From the NCBI GenBank assembly GCA_013076295.1, contig RQOL01000374.1, positions 1,178,001 to 1,242,000 on the forward strand: 64,000 bases of DNA, read 5' to 3'. The notes beneath the pieces are model-generated. The model worked only from the letters and a program-made list of their open reading frames with translations. It ran no database searches and was not told the origin of the DNA. This document shows, piece by piece, positions 23,597 through 34,557 of the stretch. A program made the translations under genes and the position numbers. The stretch is from Sanderia malayensis (Eukaryota > Cnidaria > Scyphozoa > Semaeostomeae > Pelagiidae). Each line of letters begins with the position of its first letter. The stretch's first letter is position 1.

Positions 23597-24348
23597 ATGC
23601 CGCGTAAGTCCAGGAAAAGTATATTGGCCAACAGACGTAGAAATCAAGTGCGGGAGAATGTGCAGCATAGGAGACAGATCAATCAACAGCTTCAACCTCA
23701 ACAGACAGGAAATGCGGATAACCCACTTGCAGCACTCAACGATCTTCAACAATTGCAGCTCGAAAACCGTCAGCTAGAAGCCCCTGAATATCAGCCATTT
23801 CCAGCACAGTATCCTCTTCCAGAGATACAGCCAATGGAGATGGACATGGAACTAGAGCTTCCCATTCAGAACCAAGAGCTTCCAGCAGCAGAACAGCCTG
23901 CAGACATCGAGATGCACAACGCAGTCCCAGTACCCGATGAAAATCAGATACCAGAACCCGTTGAAGATCAGCAAATGCAAGTTGATAACCCTGTCCCCGA
24001 GAACAATGAAGCTGAAAACCTCACCCCCTTCTCCCGATTAACACACCACTTGAATAAAATGACCGGAACATGCATTCATTGTGGTGCAAAGTACTTCAAA
24101 GAAGAACTTAACTCCCGAAAACAATACAACAAGTGTTGTATGGGCGGTTTAATCACTCTGGTTGAAATTGAACCACCTCCAAACAGTGTCATGCATTTGT
24201 ACACTGGTGATACTGCCGAATTTCTTAAAGCACTTCCGCCAATACAACTCACTAATGGCCATGGCATCATGGAAGGCTAATATTGTACGTCATTCTAGAG
24301 CTGGACCACCAGTTATCACAATTCACGGAAAGGCATATCACATGACAG

Positions 24349-24457
24349 GTAAGTGACACAATATGATTCCAGTCATTATCAATATAACTTATTATTCATT
24401 TATGCTGGCTACAGTTGAATTTCTATTTACCTAACTTATGCTTTGCATCATTAACAG
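24349..24457 (+). other. Spliceosomal intron in Helitron A
   Basis: ACAG/GTAAGT donor and TTAACAG acceptor, 109 nt. It has the same position and phase as the intron of copy 1 at 789-912. Confidence 0.85.
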
Positions 24458-25003
24458 GTGTAACAGAGACAGACAGATCCAGAAAATACGCAGAACTTTA
24501 CATCATGGATACTCAACAAGCATTGCAGGAACGGCAAAACACTGCAAGAGAACAATGTCTTGAGTTGGACACTGTTGCACTTCTCCAGAATGAGTTAATG
24601 GCAGTCAATCGATTTGCACAACATTTTCGAAGCATGGGTGAAATATTGGAGGAACAGCGGCAGCAAGCTATTGCAAACAATCAGCCTGTTCCAACATTCA
24701 AAATGATCATCACAGGTCGCCCACAACAAGATCGCAGATACGATAATCCTACTGCCAGAGAAATTGCAGCTATACACACAGTACAGAATGGAGGTGCACC
24801 AAATCCTGATGATAGAGAATTGCAGATACAAACAAGACACAGAGATCTCATGAAGATTTACGCAACAAGTCCAATCGCCGATCCTCTCACGTATCCATTG
24901 ATGTTCTTTCATGGTGACAGAGGTTACAGTTTGGACCTTCAACGATTGCCGACAGCACACATAGCGGGTGAACACCACAACAATCGTAACCGTCGTACCA
25001 AAC

Positions 25004-25470
25004 TGTTTCGCCGAAAATTTTCTTCAGCATTTATATAGTATTCTCTTTCAAAAACTTCGAGTTTTAAGCTTGCATTTCCTGGAATTTCGCAACAATTACA
25101 TCAGACTTGTATCGAACTGAGACTGCACGAAAACGAGGCTGTTTAGGCCGGTGGTGAGAAACAAGCGAAACGAGGAGTTTCAGTTTACAAGTTTGTCTTG
25201 ACTCTTGAGGACAGTTGCTGAGAGTTACAGTTGTTCAGGCAAGATAATAAGATGGGTGGCATTTTAAAGACATTATAGTGTAAGTTTCGTGAACTGTAGA
25301 ATGTGCTTGCATTTACTTCGTGTTTTTATTCAATTCTATTTGTTACATTCATATTCTGTCCTTCAATGACTTATGTGTATGTATGCAATTGTAGGTTCGA
25401 AACTTGATATAAACATGTTGCAACCTATATGTCATCGTCTAATCCATGTCTACACTTCTTGCCCGAAACA
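25004..25470. mobile_element. Solo LTR inside Helitron A
   Basis: 467 bp beginning TGTTTCGCC and ending CCCGAAACA (TG...CA with inverted TGTTTCG ends). It is bounded by the 5-bp direct repeat CAAAC at 24999-25003 and 25471-25475. Removing it with one CAAAC restores an uninterrupted Helitron frame (RRTK before, LTLSKYY after). This fits an LTR left by recombination between the two LTRs of a retrotransposon; the family is unknown, and it does not resemble the Copia 3' end at 5.1 kb. Confidence 0.8.
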
Positions 25471-27802
25471 CAAACTAACCCTCTCCAAATACTATTTATA
25501 CAGAATTCAGGTCAGGGATGCATTCTCAGCCAGCCACATTGCATCACTTCTATTTCAACAGTATCTGGTAGATGCATATACGAAGATAGAAGGCAATAAA
25601 CTGAGCTGGATTATGAACAATCAGCGTCAACTTTGTGTTGACACATATCGAGGCCTGATGGATCATCTCAAGAGAAGAGCTGAAATCGAAAACCAGATGG
25701 CTATGGCTAACAATCCGAATCAGCCCATACATATCGATGTTGGCCGTGTTATCATTCTACCCTCAACATTTCCAGGCAGCCAAAGAAATATGTATCAACA
25801 TTTTCAAGATGCAATGACAATCGTAAGGAAGTATGGCAAGCCAGACATCTTCCTCACAATGACTGCCGATCCTAAATGGAAGGAGATAGAAGAAAACATA
25901 CATCTATATCAGGCGGCCAATGATCGACCGGACATTGTCACACGAGTATTTCAACTGAAACTCCAAGAACTACTCCAAGACATACTACACAACCACATTC
26001 TTGGACATGTCACAGCACATGTATATGTGATAGAATTTCAAAAGAGAGGACTACCACACGCACACATGATCCTGTTTCTTTCACAAGCTGATAAACCACG
26101 AACACCACAACAGTCTTTATAAAAATACGATTAATGATATAAAAAAGATGGATGTAGTTTACCCAAAAAAATTTATGATAAAATGTCAAATAGCCATGAT
26201 TTCAGTGACGATTAAACAACAACATGGGGAAATACAAAAGTTGACGAAGAATAAACATGCCAATTTTTAAATCAGCCTGATTTTAATATTCCATTACATG
26301 AACAAAGGCCAGCTTTAAAAAACATGAAAGCATTTCATAAAACAATGGAATCAATGATTCTTCATCATTGCATCATTTGTCATGAAGCTTGGCCAAAAAA
26401 GTGTAACAACACAATTGATTCTTCAAACTTTCAGTGCAAGCAATGTAAAATGGACAGAGGACAACCAAAAAATTTTAGCTGTGAAAATGACATGATACCA
26501 TCAAGTGCCCCAAGCCAACTGCAAAATTTGTCACAATGTGAAGAAATTCTGATTTCAAGAGCTTTTTCTGTAATGCAGATTTATGTTAAATCTGGAGAGT
26601 CACTTGGCTATAAAGGACATGTAATTAACTTGCCAAATAATGTGCAACATATTGCAAATCTTTTACCACACAGTCTGAACAACATACCCATCATTGTCTT
26701 TAAAGTTCAAGGTAGCAATGATAATGGAAAAGAGTTTAGAGTTAGAGGGATGAAGGTACTTCAAGCTTTGACATGCAGAACAATCCTTTGTATAAGAATG
26801 TCACAATTGATTATAAGCAAATTGATAGTTTACCTCTTAATGATTACATCTTTGTTGAAAGCAGTAATAACATTTGCTGACCTTCGACCCCCTAATTCTG
26901 ATATTCTGGAGGAAGGAAAGTGATTTAGAAATGTCAAGCCTCTTACCTCAAACAGTTTCTCAAAAGGCTGAAGCCGCATGTATTAAAAATGGGCTAGCTG
27001 TTGATACACAAATACCAGAACTGTCAATCAGTAAAGATGCAATTAATGAATTCAACACACCATTAGTAGCTTCACTGGCTTTTCAAACTTTGTTTCCAGA
27101 TACAGTTGGTGATCCAACGAATAATGCAACACAAAGAGAAATATCAAGATCTGAGACAGAGTCATTTGCAATCAAATTGAAACATGTGATTAAATTTTGT
27201 GAAAAAGATCATAGTGGAAAGCATGTATATAGATTTGCCACATGCCCACGATTTGCCTATTGAGCTTACAATATGCTCTATAGGAAGCGACTCCTCAGTC
27301 AAGGTAACTTTTATATTGCACAAACACAAAACCACCGGCTGTTAAGTATAGATGAAATGCGTGAAATGCTAACAACAGGAAAATATACAGAAGTTATGAA
27401 TAAGATAATGCATTATGCAAAGAATGTTTCTGGCACAAATGCCTATTGTTGTCAAAATAAAGAGCAGTTGAAAGCTTTAGTACAATACAGTTCAATGTGC
27501 AGAAGTAGAATTGTGCAAATACAATGATTATTTAGTATCAGCATGCAATCCAGTAAATCCCTCTGACTTTGTGAAACCACCAGTTCATCCATGTAAAAAA
27601 GATACAATGCAATCAGTATGGTTGACTTTGACACCGATTTTTCTGATCTTGTAAACACTGTTCAAAGACATTCCAAGTGCAATTCTGCATACTGTTTGAA
27701 AAATGATGAAAGTGGAAATCAGAAATGCAGATTTGGTTTTCCTGTACAAGTTTGTGATGCCAGTTGTGTGGAATATGAAAAGATTCACACAATAGATGGA
27801 AA

Positions 27803-29380
27803 CTAGGGGTCATCACTCGCTTCGCTCGTTCGCCCCAGCCCTTCAAGTAAAAAAGCTTAATCTGTTTGGCGCACTTCGTGCGCTGCATTCGCTTGCACTC
27901 ATGCCCCTTTCAACTCCACGTACAATGGGTTAGCTCGCTACGCTCGCCTGTGGTTGGCGCACTTCGTGCGCTGCATTCGCTTACGCTCATGCCTCTTTTA
28001 ACCCCCCTTACAATAGGTTAGCTCGCTGCGCTCGCCTGTCTATCAATTATCAAGAAACATTGACTGATAGGGCGCACTTCTTGTGCTGCATTCGCTTACG
28101 CTCATCCCCCTTTCAACCCCACATACAATGGGTTAGCTCGCTGCGCTCGCCTGTGGTTGGCGCACTTCGTGCGCTGCATTCGCTTACACTCGTGCCTCTT
28201 TGAACCCCACATACAATAAGTTAGCTCGCTGCGCTCGCCTGTGGTTGGCGCACTTCGTGCGCTGCATTCGCTTACGCTCATGCCTCTTTGAGCCCCACTT
28301 ACAATGGGTTAGCTCGCTGCCCTCGCCTGTCTATCTATTATCAAGAAACATTGACTGATAGGGCGCACTTCGTGCGCCGCATTCGCTTCGCTCATGCCTC
28401 TTTCAACCCCGCTTACAATGGGTTAGCTCGCCGCGCTCGCCTGTGGCTGGTGCAATTCGTGCGCTGCATTCGCTTGCGCTCATGCCTCTTTCAACCCCAC
28501 GTACAATGGGTTAGCTCGCTATGCTCGCCTCTGTGGTTGGCGCACTTCGTGCGCTGCATTCGCTTACGCTCATGCCTCTGCCTACTCCTCTTGCAACAGT
28601 TTGGCTCGCTTCGCTCGCCTGATAACCCCTTATCATAATTTATTTATAAAAACTTTGGGCTTGTTTACATTAGGCCTAAGCGTCGGAAGCATGCCGAAGC
28701 AACAATGGCGGTCGCCTACTACCTAAACTACAACTATCTCACTCAAAAAACAAAACAAAACTATCACCTGTGTTCTCAATTGTCTCCTGTAATTTTCCAG
28801 AGGTCTCTCAAACAATTAGCAAGGCTTTACAAAGATAATTCAGGTCGTAAAACATTTTGAAAGGCGCCCAGTTATCCTTTGTGTTGAAAACAAAAACGTC
28901 TTCTCCAAAAGTACCTGCTGTTCAACCCGAGGGCTAATTTGCATGATAACGAAAAATGCGTGATTTTTCACGTGAAGCCACGAAAGAGCCAATCAAATTG
29001 CAGGAAAAGGCGAAACGGGTCACGTGAAGAGCGAACACTCTGTTCGAAAATGGAGCTCGCGACGCAAATTTGGAAGTTTCGCCAGCGTAAACCGTCGTTT
29101 TTTCGTGATAGCACAATTAGTGGAGCAATTAATGGAATAACTCAAAAATTCTTTTAAAATAGGCTTGCAAAAATAGATAACTTTTGCCTACTCCAGAAAC
29201 GGAGCCTTTCCATGCAAGTGCCAACCTTGTGCGCCCCTATTGAAAAAAGCCTTATTGATCACCAAATCGCCGTTTTGTCCCATTGTTTTTGGGCGTTCGA
29301 CCTATTGTTTCGGGTCAAATCTATTGTTTTAGGCAGAGTTTCGCCACCGTCACGTGACGTCGCAGAATAGTAATATTAGA
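27803..29380 (-). mobile_element. Non-autonomous Helitron with minisatellite, third copy, in Helitron B
   Basis: On the minus strand it runs from TCTAATATTAC (29380) to GACCCCTAG (27803). The host base before the TC is A and after the CTAG is T. Removing 1578 bp leaves GGA-AAT-GAT in frame (IDGN then DVYR), with no duplicated target. It shares the 5' module (CACGTGA, CCAAT) and terminal parts with the 17.5-19.8 kb copy. Confidence 0.9.
27868..28600 (-). repeat. Short minisatellite array with two unit lengths
   Basis: About eight units with core GCGCACTTCGTGCGC. Some are full-length (~115 bp, with the CTATCTATTATCAAGAAACA segment). Others are ~82 bp, where that segment is replaced by GTGGTTG. 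This gives two interspersed unit types in one array. Confidence 0.85.
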
Positions 29381-30970
29381 TGATGTGTATCGTACTGTTG
29401 TTGTCAGTAAAAGAAATGATCCCAGGGTGAATAGACACCAGAGATTTGAGCTTGAGGTATGGCGTGCTAATTGTGACATACAGTTGGTCATTGATCATTA
29501 TGCTTGCATAAAATATTTAGCAAAATATGCTTCAAAAGGTGAGAAAATGTCCACAGTGGTGCGTGATGCATTTGTTGCTGTTATTAGTAAACTGGACAAT
29601 AACTCGGATCAAAAAACTGCAATTGGAAAGGTAATGATGAAGGCAGTAGGTGAAAGGGACAAGAGCAAACAAGAAGTTATGCACCAAATTTTATCTCTTA
29701 AATTATTTAGTTGCTCATTTTCTTTTGTCACTGTCTCGCTTGATGGTTCATGTCAAGTCAAATCAGTTGATGGACAACTGCTATGTAAACAATTTATGTT
29801 AGATCATTATTCATCAAGAGCACAATATGATAAGAGCCTTGAAAATTGCAACTTCGTAGATTTTGTTTCAAAGTTTACAATTCACAAGGACGAGGTTATA
29901 AAAAGAAAGTCAGATGTTATTGTCAGAACAATCTGTACATTTTCCTCAAGCATTAGAAGTCCAAACTTTGGAAAATTTTGCAAATACCAATTGATAAAGT
30001 ATAAACCATGGAACACAAAGCCATCAGAAACATGGGGGAATTATAAAGAATCTGATGCTTATTTTATCAACTCCTGGCAGAAGTTTTCGTCTTCTGATCT
30101 TGGTCAACTTTTGGTACCTAACTGGCAAAGACATTTGGAAAATGCTGAAAGATATTTAACTTTGCCTACTCAAGAATCTACTATTAATTGCACACTACCT
30201 GAAAGAGAAGAGTGGATGTATGTTGCAGAACTTGCAAAATCTGTCATGACAGTGTTTGACAATGACACTAAAATTGAAGATCATCTTCACATCTCAAGAA
30301 AGTGCTTTTCTCTGAACGAGTTACTAAGCATGCCATTTTGGATAGAACAGCAAAAGGACTTGTCTGTTAATGCAGATGTGTGCGACAGAGGTTCTAAAAT
30401 CGAGTTAGGCTTGTTAAGTGATGACAACAATCTTCCATATGACATCACACTCAAATCTCCAAAATCTACCACCATCATTAATGATAATAACAGGACAAGC
30501 TGGCTCTGGTAAAAGTGTTGTCATTGAATGCATACGTAATTTTCTTGGAGAATGTTGCTCGTTTTTTGGAATTGCAGCACTCAACATAGAAGGACAGACA
30601 TTACACAGTTTATTGCATTTGCCAATGAGAGATAGGAATGAATGTGGCCTAAAAGGCCCCACACTTTTGAAACTTCAATCCACACTTCAAAATATAACAA
30701 ATCTCAAAATAGATGAGTTCTCTGTTATTGGGCAGAAAATGCTTGGGTGGATAGATCGTAGGTGTCAGCAAGGCAAAGCTAACATGCATCAGCCCTTTGG
30801 AGGTATGTCAGTAATTTTAGTGGGAGACATTGTGCAATTACCACCAATAGGTGATAAAGTTTATGTTTGACGTATCAAAAGGTAACATTGATACTATTTT
30901 CTCTGATTTATTTGAAAAAGTCAACACAACGCATAATATTGAAACCCGTCGTAATATTCAGGGCAAAGCT

Positions 30971-31450
30971 GGTAATTTTTTTTTACAAAGAGCTAGAACA
31001 AATTACAAACATAATTTCATCATAATATAGAAATGGTATTAAAATTACTAATGAAATTCCACAAGACATTTCACTTGCCCTAAATAAAAATTTATTTTCC
31101 AAGGGTTTGAAACAAGTAATTTTAGAACAATATGATAGAACCAAAATTATTTTGCTGATCATATACCTTTGAACCATCCCCTGAACGTTTTGCTTTACTT
31201 TTACTCTACCCCTCCCTCTGATTAATTTTTGCTGATTCGTAATGAAGAAAAAATCAAAATTAGAAGTCTTTAAATAGTTGATAATTACATACACTATACT
31301 ATAAATTGATATAGAGGACAATGGCTTCGAAAGCTCAAACGAGTTCTTTCCATCTGTCCTCCTCAACAAATCTATTGTCTGTAATTGACCTTGTTAAATA
31401 TTAGTATTGAAATATATTAACCTTAATTAACGTAGCATCTTATATTGTAA
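30971..31450. other. Decayed AT-rich tail
   Basis: Possible remnants of the Helitron B helicase near 31020-31150. The segment ends with GAATAAACTTGAAACTTGAACTTG-like sequence (31475-31497), reminiscent of a LINE 3' tail. No gene is readable. Confidence 0.3.
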
Positions 31451-31931
31451 TTAATTGATTTTGTTGAGAAAATGAATAAACTTGAAACTTGAACTTGCTA
31501 GAATTCTGTTGCTAACCACATGCGCATTCTGTAATGAAGGAGGGGTTACAACAATGTTACTGTCACTGTTCTCAAAAGGTTCTTGTCCTTGTGGATTTTC
31601 AGCATATAAATCAAGATCATCAGGATCAACATCACTATCTCCCTGAGCTAAAGGATTGCTCGGATCAAGCACACCAGATTTGATTCAGGCACATTTGATT
31701 CAGCGATCTGAATACATCTCTCCGGAGTCTCTCGATCCTTTGATTGCATGTAGATGGGCCTGCCATGAAACTTCCCCTACCTTCACCTCTCACTACTACC
31801 TTGGCATCGCAAAATTTCCTAGATGTTGCACCTAGAAAAAAGTTCAGAATGGTCTCTGAGAGATTGTTGGTGCTGCACTTCAAGAACATGATCCTGCGGT
31901 AGAAACCGTCCATACAGCAAATAACACACAA
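31451..31931 (-). pseudogene. Degenerate integrase-like transposase fragment (relative of 41816-43175)
   Basis: The upstream frame gives CCMDGFYRRIMFLKCSTNN, then GRGSFMAGPSTCNQRIERLRRDVFRS. The downstream frame gives LDPSNPLAQGDSD, ENPQGQEPF. The same two blocks occur, in the same order, in the intact-looking integrase gene at 41.8-43.0 kb (IERLWRDVY; TDPRNPLARGEVE). An internal part between the two blocks is deleted. The first catalytic-Asp region is missing. Confidence 0.75.
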
Positions 31932-32299
31932 AAATCTTTAATTAAAAATACACATTTGCACAAAAAATGGGAAATCTTGAATGAAAATGCAAATCTTGAA
32001 CAAACAATGGGAAATCTTTAATATTGCCACAATTGGCGGTACCATACAATAGTTCGTTTTTGTAACATTCACTTCAATAAACGTAATTGTTTTCGCACCC
32101 TTTTTAAGTAAGTAAGTTTCTTAAGTAAGTTTGGCCATATGTTTGGTGGATAATTTCTCAGTTCAGTCTCGTTGTCTCGTCTTTGTTATTTATGCAATCC
32201 TGGTATCTGGTAATCAGTGGAAACCAGGGGCATAGGAATCCAGGGGCCAGAAAAAGCAACCATTTTGGCAAATTATACATAGGTGCCCCTTGAAAACCC
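31932..32299. other. Noncoding, nothing recognised
   Basis: AT-rich; contains a short AAGTAAGTTTCTTAAGTAAGTTT duplication near 32105-32130. No gene. Confidence 0.3.
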
Positions 32300-32465
32300 A
32301 AGAGTGCCCTTTCCAAATTCAAAAGTTGGAGGTCTGGTGTAGTAGTCCTGGCAGATTCTGTCCTCACACTTTATATGACAGGTTGGAAGGTGGGCTGGAA
32401 CCCACAACCTTTGAGAGATCTAACCACTCGGCCATCCCTGACATTCTGGAAATTTTTCCACTGAG
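32300..32465 (-). repeat. tRNA-derived SINE, copy 1 (diverged)
   Basis: The minus strand reads GATGGCCGAGTGGTTAGATC (A-box-like), then TTGTGGGTTCCAGCCCAC (B-box-like), followed by CATATAAAGTGTGAGGACAG. The flank matches copy 2 at 35.7 kb (CTTTATATGA, CTGGCA-ATTCT). There is no matching acceptor stem, so it is not a functional tRNA gene. Confidence 0.65.
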
Positions 32466-33061
32466 GTGCTGGCCGAGTCATTTTCAGAGATCATATTTTT
32501 GGGAAATATGCAGGATAGAGCTACAAAAAATTTATGACCGGACCTTGCAGAGATATATTTCATTATTATATTATTAAAAATCTATTAGTTCAAAGTTTAG
32601 ATTCAAAGTTTCCTGTGTGTGCCCTTCTCCTCGTTTTCACTTCTGCTTGTGTTATTTTCCTTATATTTATTTGTGCAGATCTGTAATGTTAAAAAATGAC
32701 CACCATCACAGTTTCTCAATGATGAGCCTAGGACTGTCACAGTAATGCTACGAATGTTATCACTCTTGGACAACGATGCAATGTGTCAATTACAAAAAAT
32801 GTATAATGTATGCAACGGATGAATGAAAAATACTTCTGTGTGGCAAGAGCCTCATGGAAGGAGAATGTTCGTTGGCCTGGTGATATCTATCATTAACCTG
32901 TTCCAATGTTGTCATTCCCATTGTGCTGTGCAGCATTCCAAGCCTACGTTGGAATATAAAACCACTACATCAATTTTGTACATCATCGCCAATGATCTTA
33001 TACCGACCCAACAAATGTCACTATAAAACTCACCGCCGTGACATCATTGCTTAAACAAAGT
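32466..33061. other. Noncoding, nothing recognised
   Basis: Mixed AT-rich sequence without recognisable protein or repeat. Confidence 0.3.
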
Positions 33062-33418
33062 TATCGTATTTCCTCTAATAAGCACTGGGATGCTTAAAAG
33101 AGGGGGCGCTTATTTCACATTCTTGAAATATTATATCAAACAATTTCAAAAACGAAAAAATCATCCTATATAGTTCCAAATGTTATTCAATATCAAGCAC
33201 CAAGATCAACTTCAAATGCTGATCTTGACTCTTTGCATTTTCCAAACGCTCGTGACCTGATGAAAGTGTTTTTCAGCCTTAAAGAGCTTCTACGTTAATA
33301 TTTCAGCAAAACAGTGAAAATGTAAAGATTCTATTAACCTTATTTCACACTTTAGGGTGGATGCTTATTGGAGGGGGTGGTTAAAAGAGGGTTGGCGCTA
33401 ATTAAAGGAAATACGGTA
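33062..33418. mobile_element. MITE, 357 bp
   Basis: Left end TATCGTATTTCCTCTAATAAGC and the reverse complement of the right end, TACCGTATTTCCTTTAATTAGC, match at most positions. The termini are TA...TA, so a TA target duplication is possible. No coding capacity. Confidence 0.65.
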
Positions 33419-34557
33419 ATTGGTTGGGAAAATTGAAAAAGGGGAATACAAATGCAAGTGAAGATTTTTGTAAAATACATCCTCATTTCTGAGAGCAAAT
33501 GAGTGGGACAAGAAAGAACCCTGTTGATCTTGGGTCTTATTAATATTCGACGATGCATATTGAAGGCAAAGTGGCCATGAAGTGTATCAGCACAACCAGT
33601 ATTATAGAAATGTATTGAACAACATAAGGATTTATCAGTAGACAATCATCAACAAAGAAATTTAATTGCCAAAGGCAGGCTCTCTTAATTGCGGCACAAT
33701 TCGTAAAATACCAAGCAAGACAATGACACCCTATATTGACTTAACTGGGCTTGGAGAAAAGCGACAAGCAATAAAAAGTAAACCACTAAAAGCTAGCTCC
33801 AGAGCAACCAGCCAATTACAAGCCAAACAGAGTTTGCGTGGTTTCACGCGGTAACCTCCTCATAATAACCATCAGCATTTAAGTTTTCCGTCCACAACAA
33901 CATTGCATTGCGTGGTGTCCACTATTAGCCTAAATGTACTTTCACTTTACCAAATTCAAGCCCCTTTTCTGTTTGTCTCAGAGCAAATAGAAAAGTGCTC
34001 ATTTTTGTCCTGTTGTTCACTTTATGGAAGGATTTTTTGCCTTTTTCAATAATTCGTTAAACTTTATACCACCTTGCGGGATATCCATGTCATTAATAAA
34101 CATTACAAAAACAGATCGTCTTTTCTCTGCATGCAATTGATATGAGTAAAAATTGCTCCAACTTGCGAACAGTTTGTTTTGAATAGAAAGACGTCGATGT
34201 AGGGGGTTGAATTCTGATTAGGATATAATGTCTATGCTGTCGCTCAACAGGAAACCACACTTCTCCTTTTTGAAATATGCTTCTGCAATTTGAAGCAACC
34301 ATGCTTGTTTTCCAAAAATTGTGTCGCCTGAAAACCATTTCTCTTGTCATATTTTTACCAAGCTACACTTCATATTTCAAAACAGTGTCTGACTACGATA
34401 CAATAGTTACAGTGAGAAGTAATGAAAGTAGGGCAGTTTGTGTAGCGGGGGTCGCATGGCCGTTGGCCGTGGGTCCTGCGATTAGAACTACCCTCCATTG
34501 TTATCATAGTGTAAAACTATGTACAGTGGTTATCCTTCACACAAGAGTTAAAATCGA
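33419..34557. other. Noncoding, nothing recognised
   Basis: No supported gene. The short frames here have no recognisable motifs. Confidence 0.3.

Larger units (their letters stand above)
23597..26122 (+). pseudogene. Helitron A: Rep-region gene with intron, frameshift and LTR insertion
   Basis: The ATG at 23597 (MPRKSRKS) opens a basic, Gln/Pro-rich N-terminus followed by a finger-like CIHCGAKYF. A frameshift near 24229 separates DTAEFLK from KHFRQYNSLMAMASW. An intron (24349-24457) precedes exon 2 (VTETDRSRKYAELYIMD, PTFKMIITG, ADPLTYPLMF). A 467-bp LTR (25004-25470) interrupts this exon. Beyond it the frame continues: YYLYRIQVRDAF, LLFQQYLVDA, then the Rep domain with STFPGSQRNMYQHFQDAM, FLTMTADPKW and RGLPHAHMILFL (His-x-His of the HUH motif). 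It stops at 26122, before the catalytic Tyr region and any helicase, so this copy cannot be complete. Confidence 0.9.
26290..30870 (+). pseudogene. Helitron B: DUF6570-like region plus PIF1-type helicase, interrupted
   Basis: Reads CIICHEAWP and CKQCKMDRGQ, then SQCEEILISRAFSVMQIY and GYKGHVINLPNNVQ (DUF6570-like). After a frameshift near 26765 come NEFNTPLVASLAFQTLFP and KHVYRFATCPRFAY. An in-frame TGA follows at 27261-27263, then NMLYRKRLLSQGNFY. Near 27490 a deletion removes the Rep/HUH segment, and the frame resumes with VSACNPVNPS, QRHSKCNSAYCLKN, CRFGFP. A 1578-bp Helitron insertion (27803-29380) follows. It continues with SKRNDPRVNRHQRFELEVW, LAKYASKGEK and, after a shift near 30450, the helicase: GQAGSGKS (Walker A, 30492-30515), LKIDEFSVIG (Walker B), GGMSVILVGDIVQLPP. 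It ends at 30870, with decayed traces to about 30970. Confidence 0.88.
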
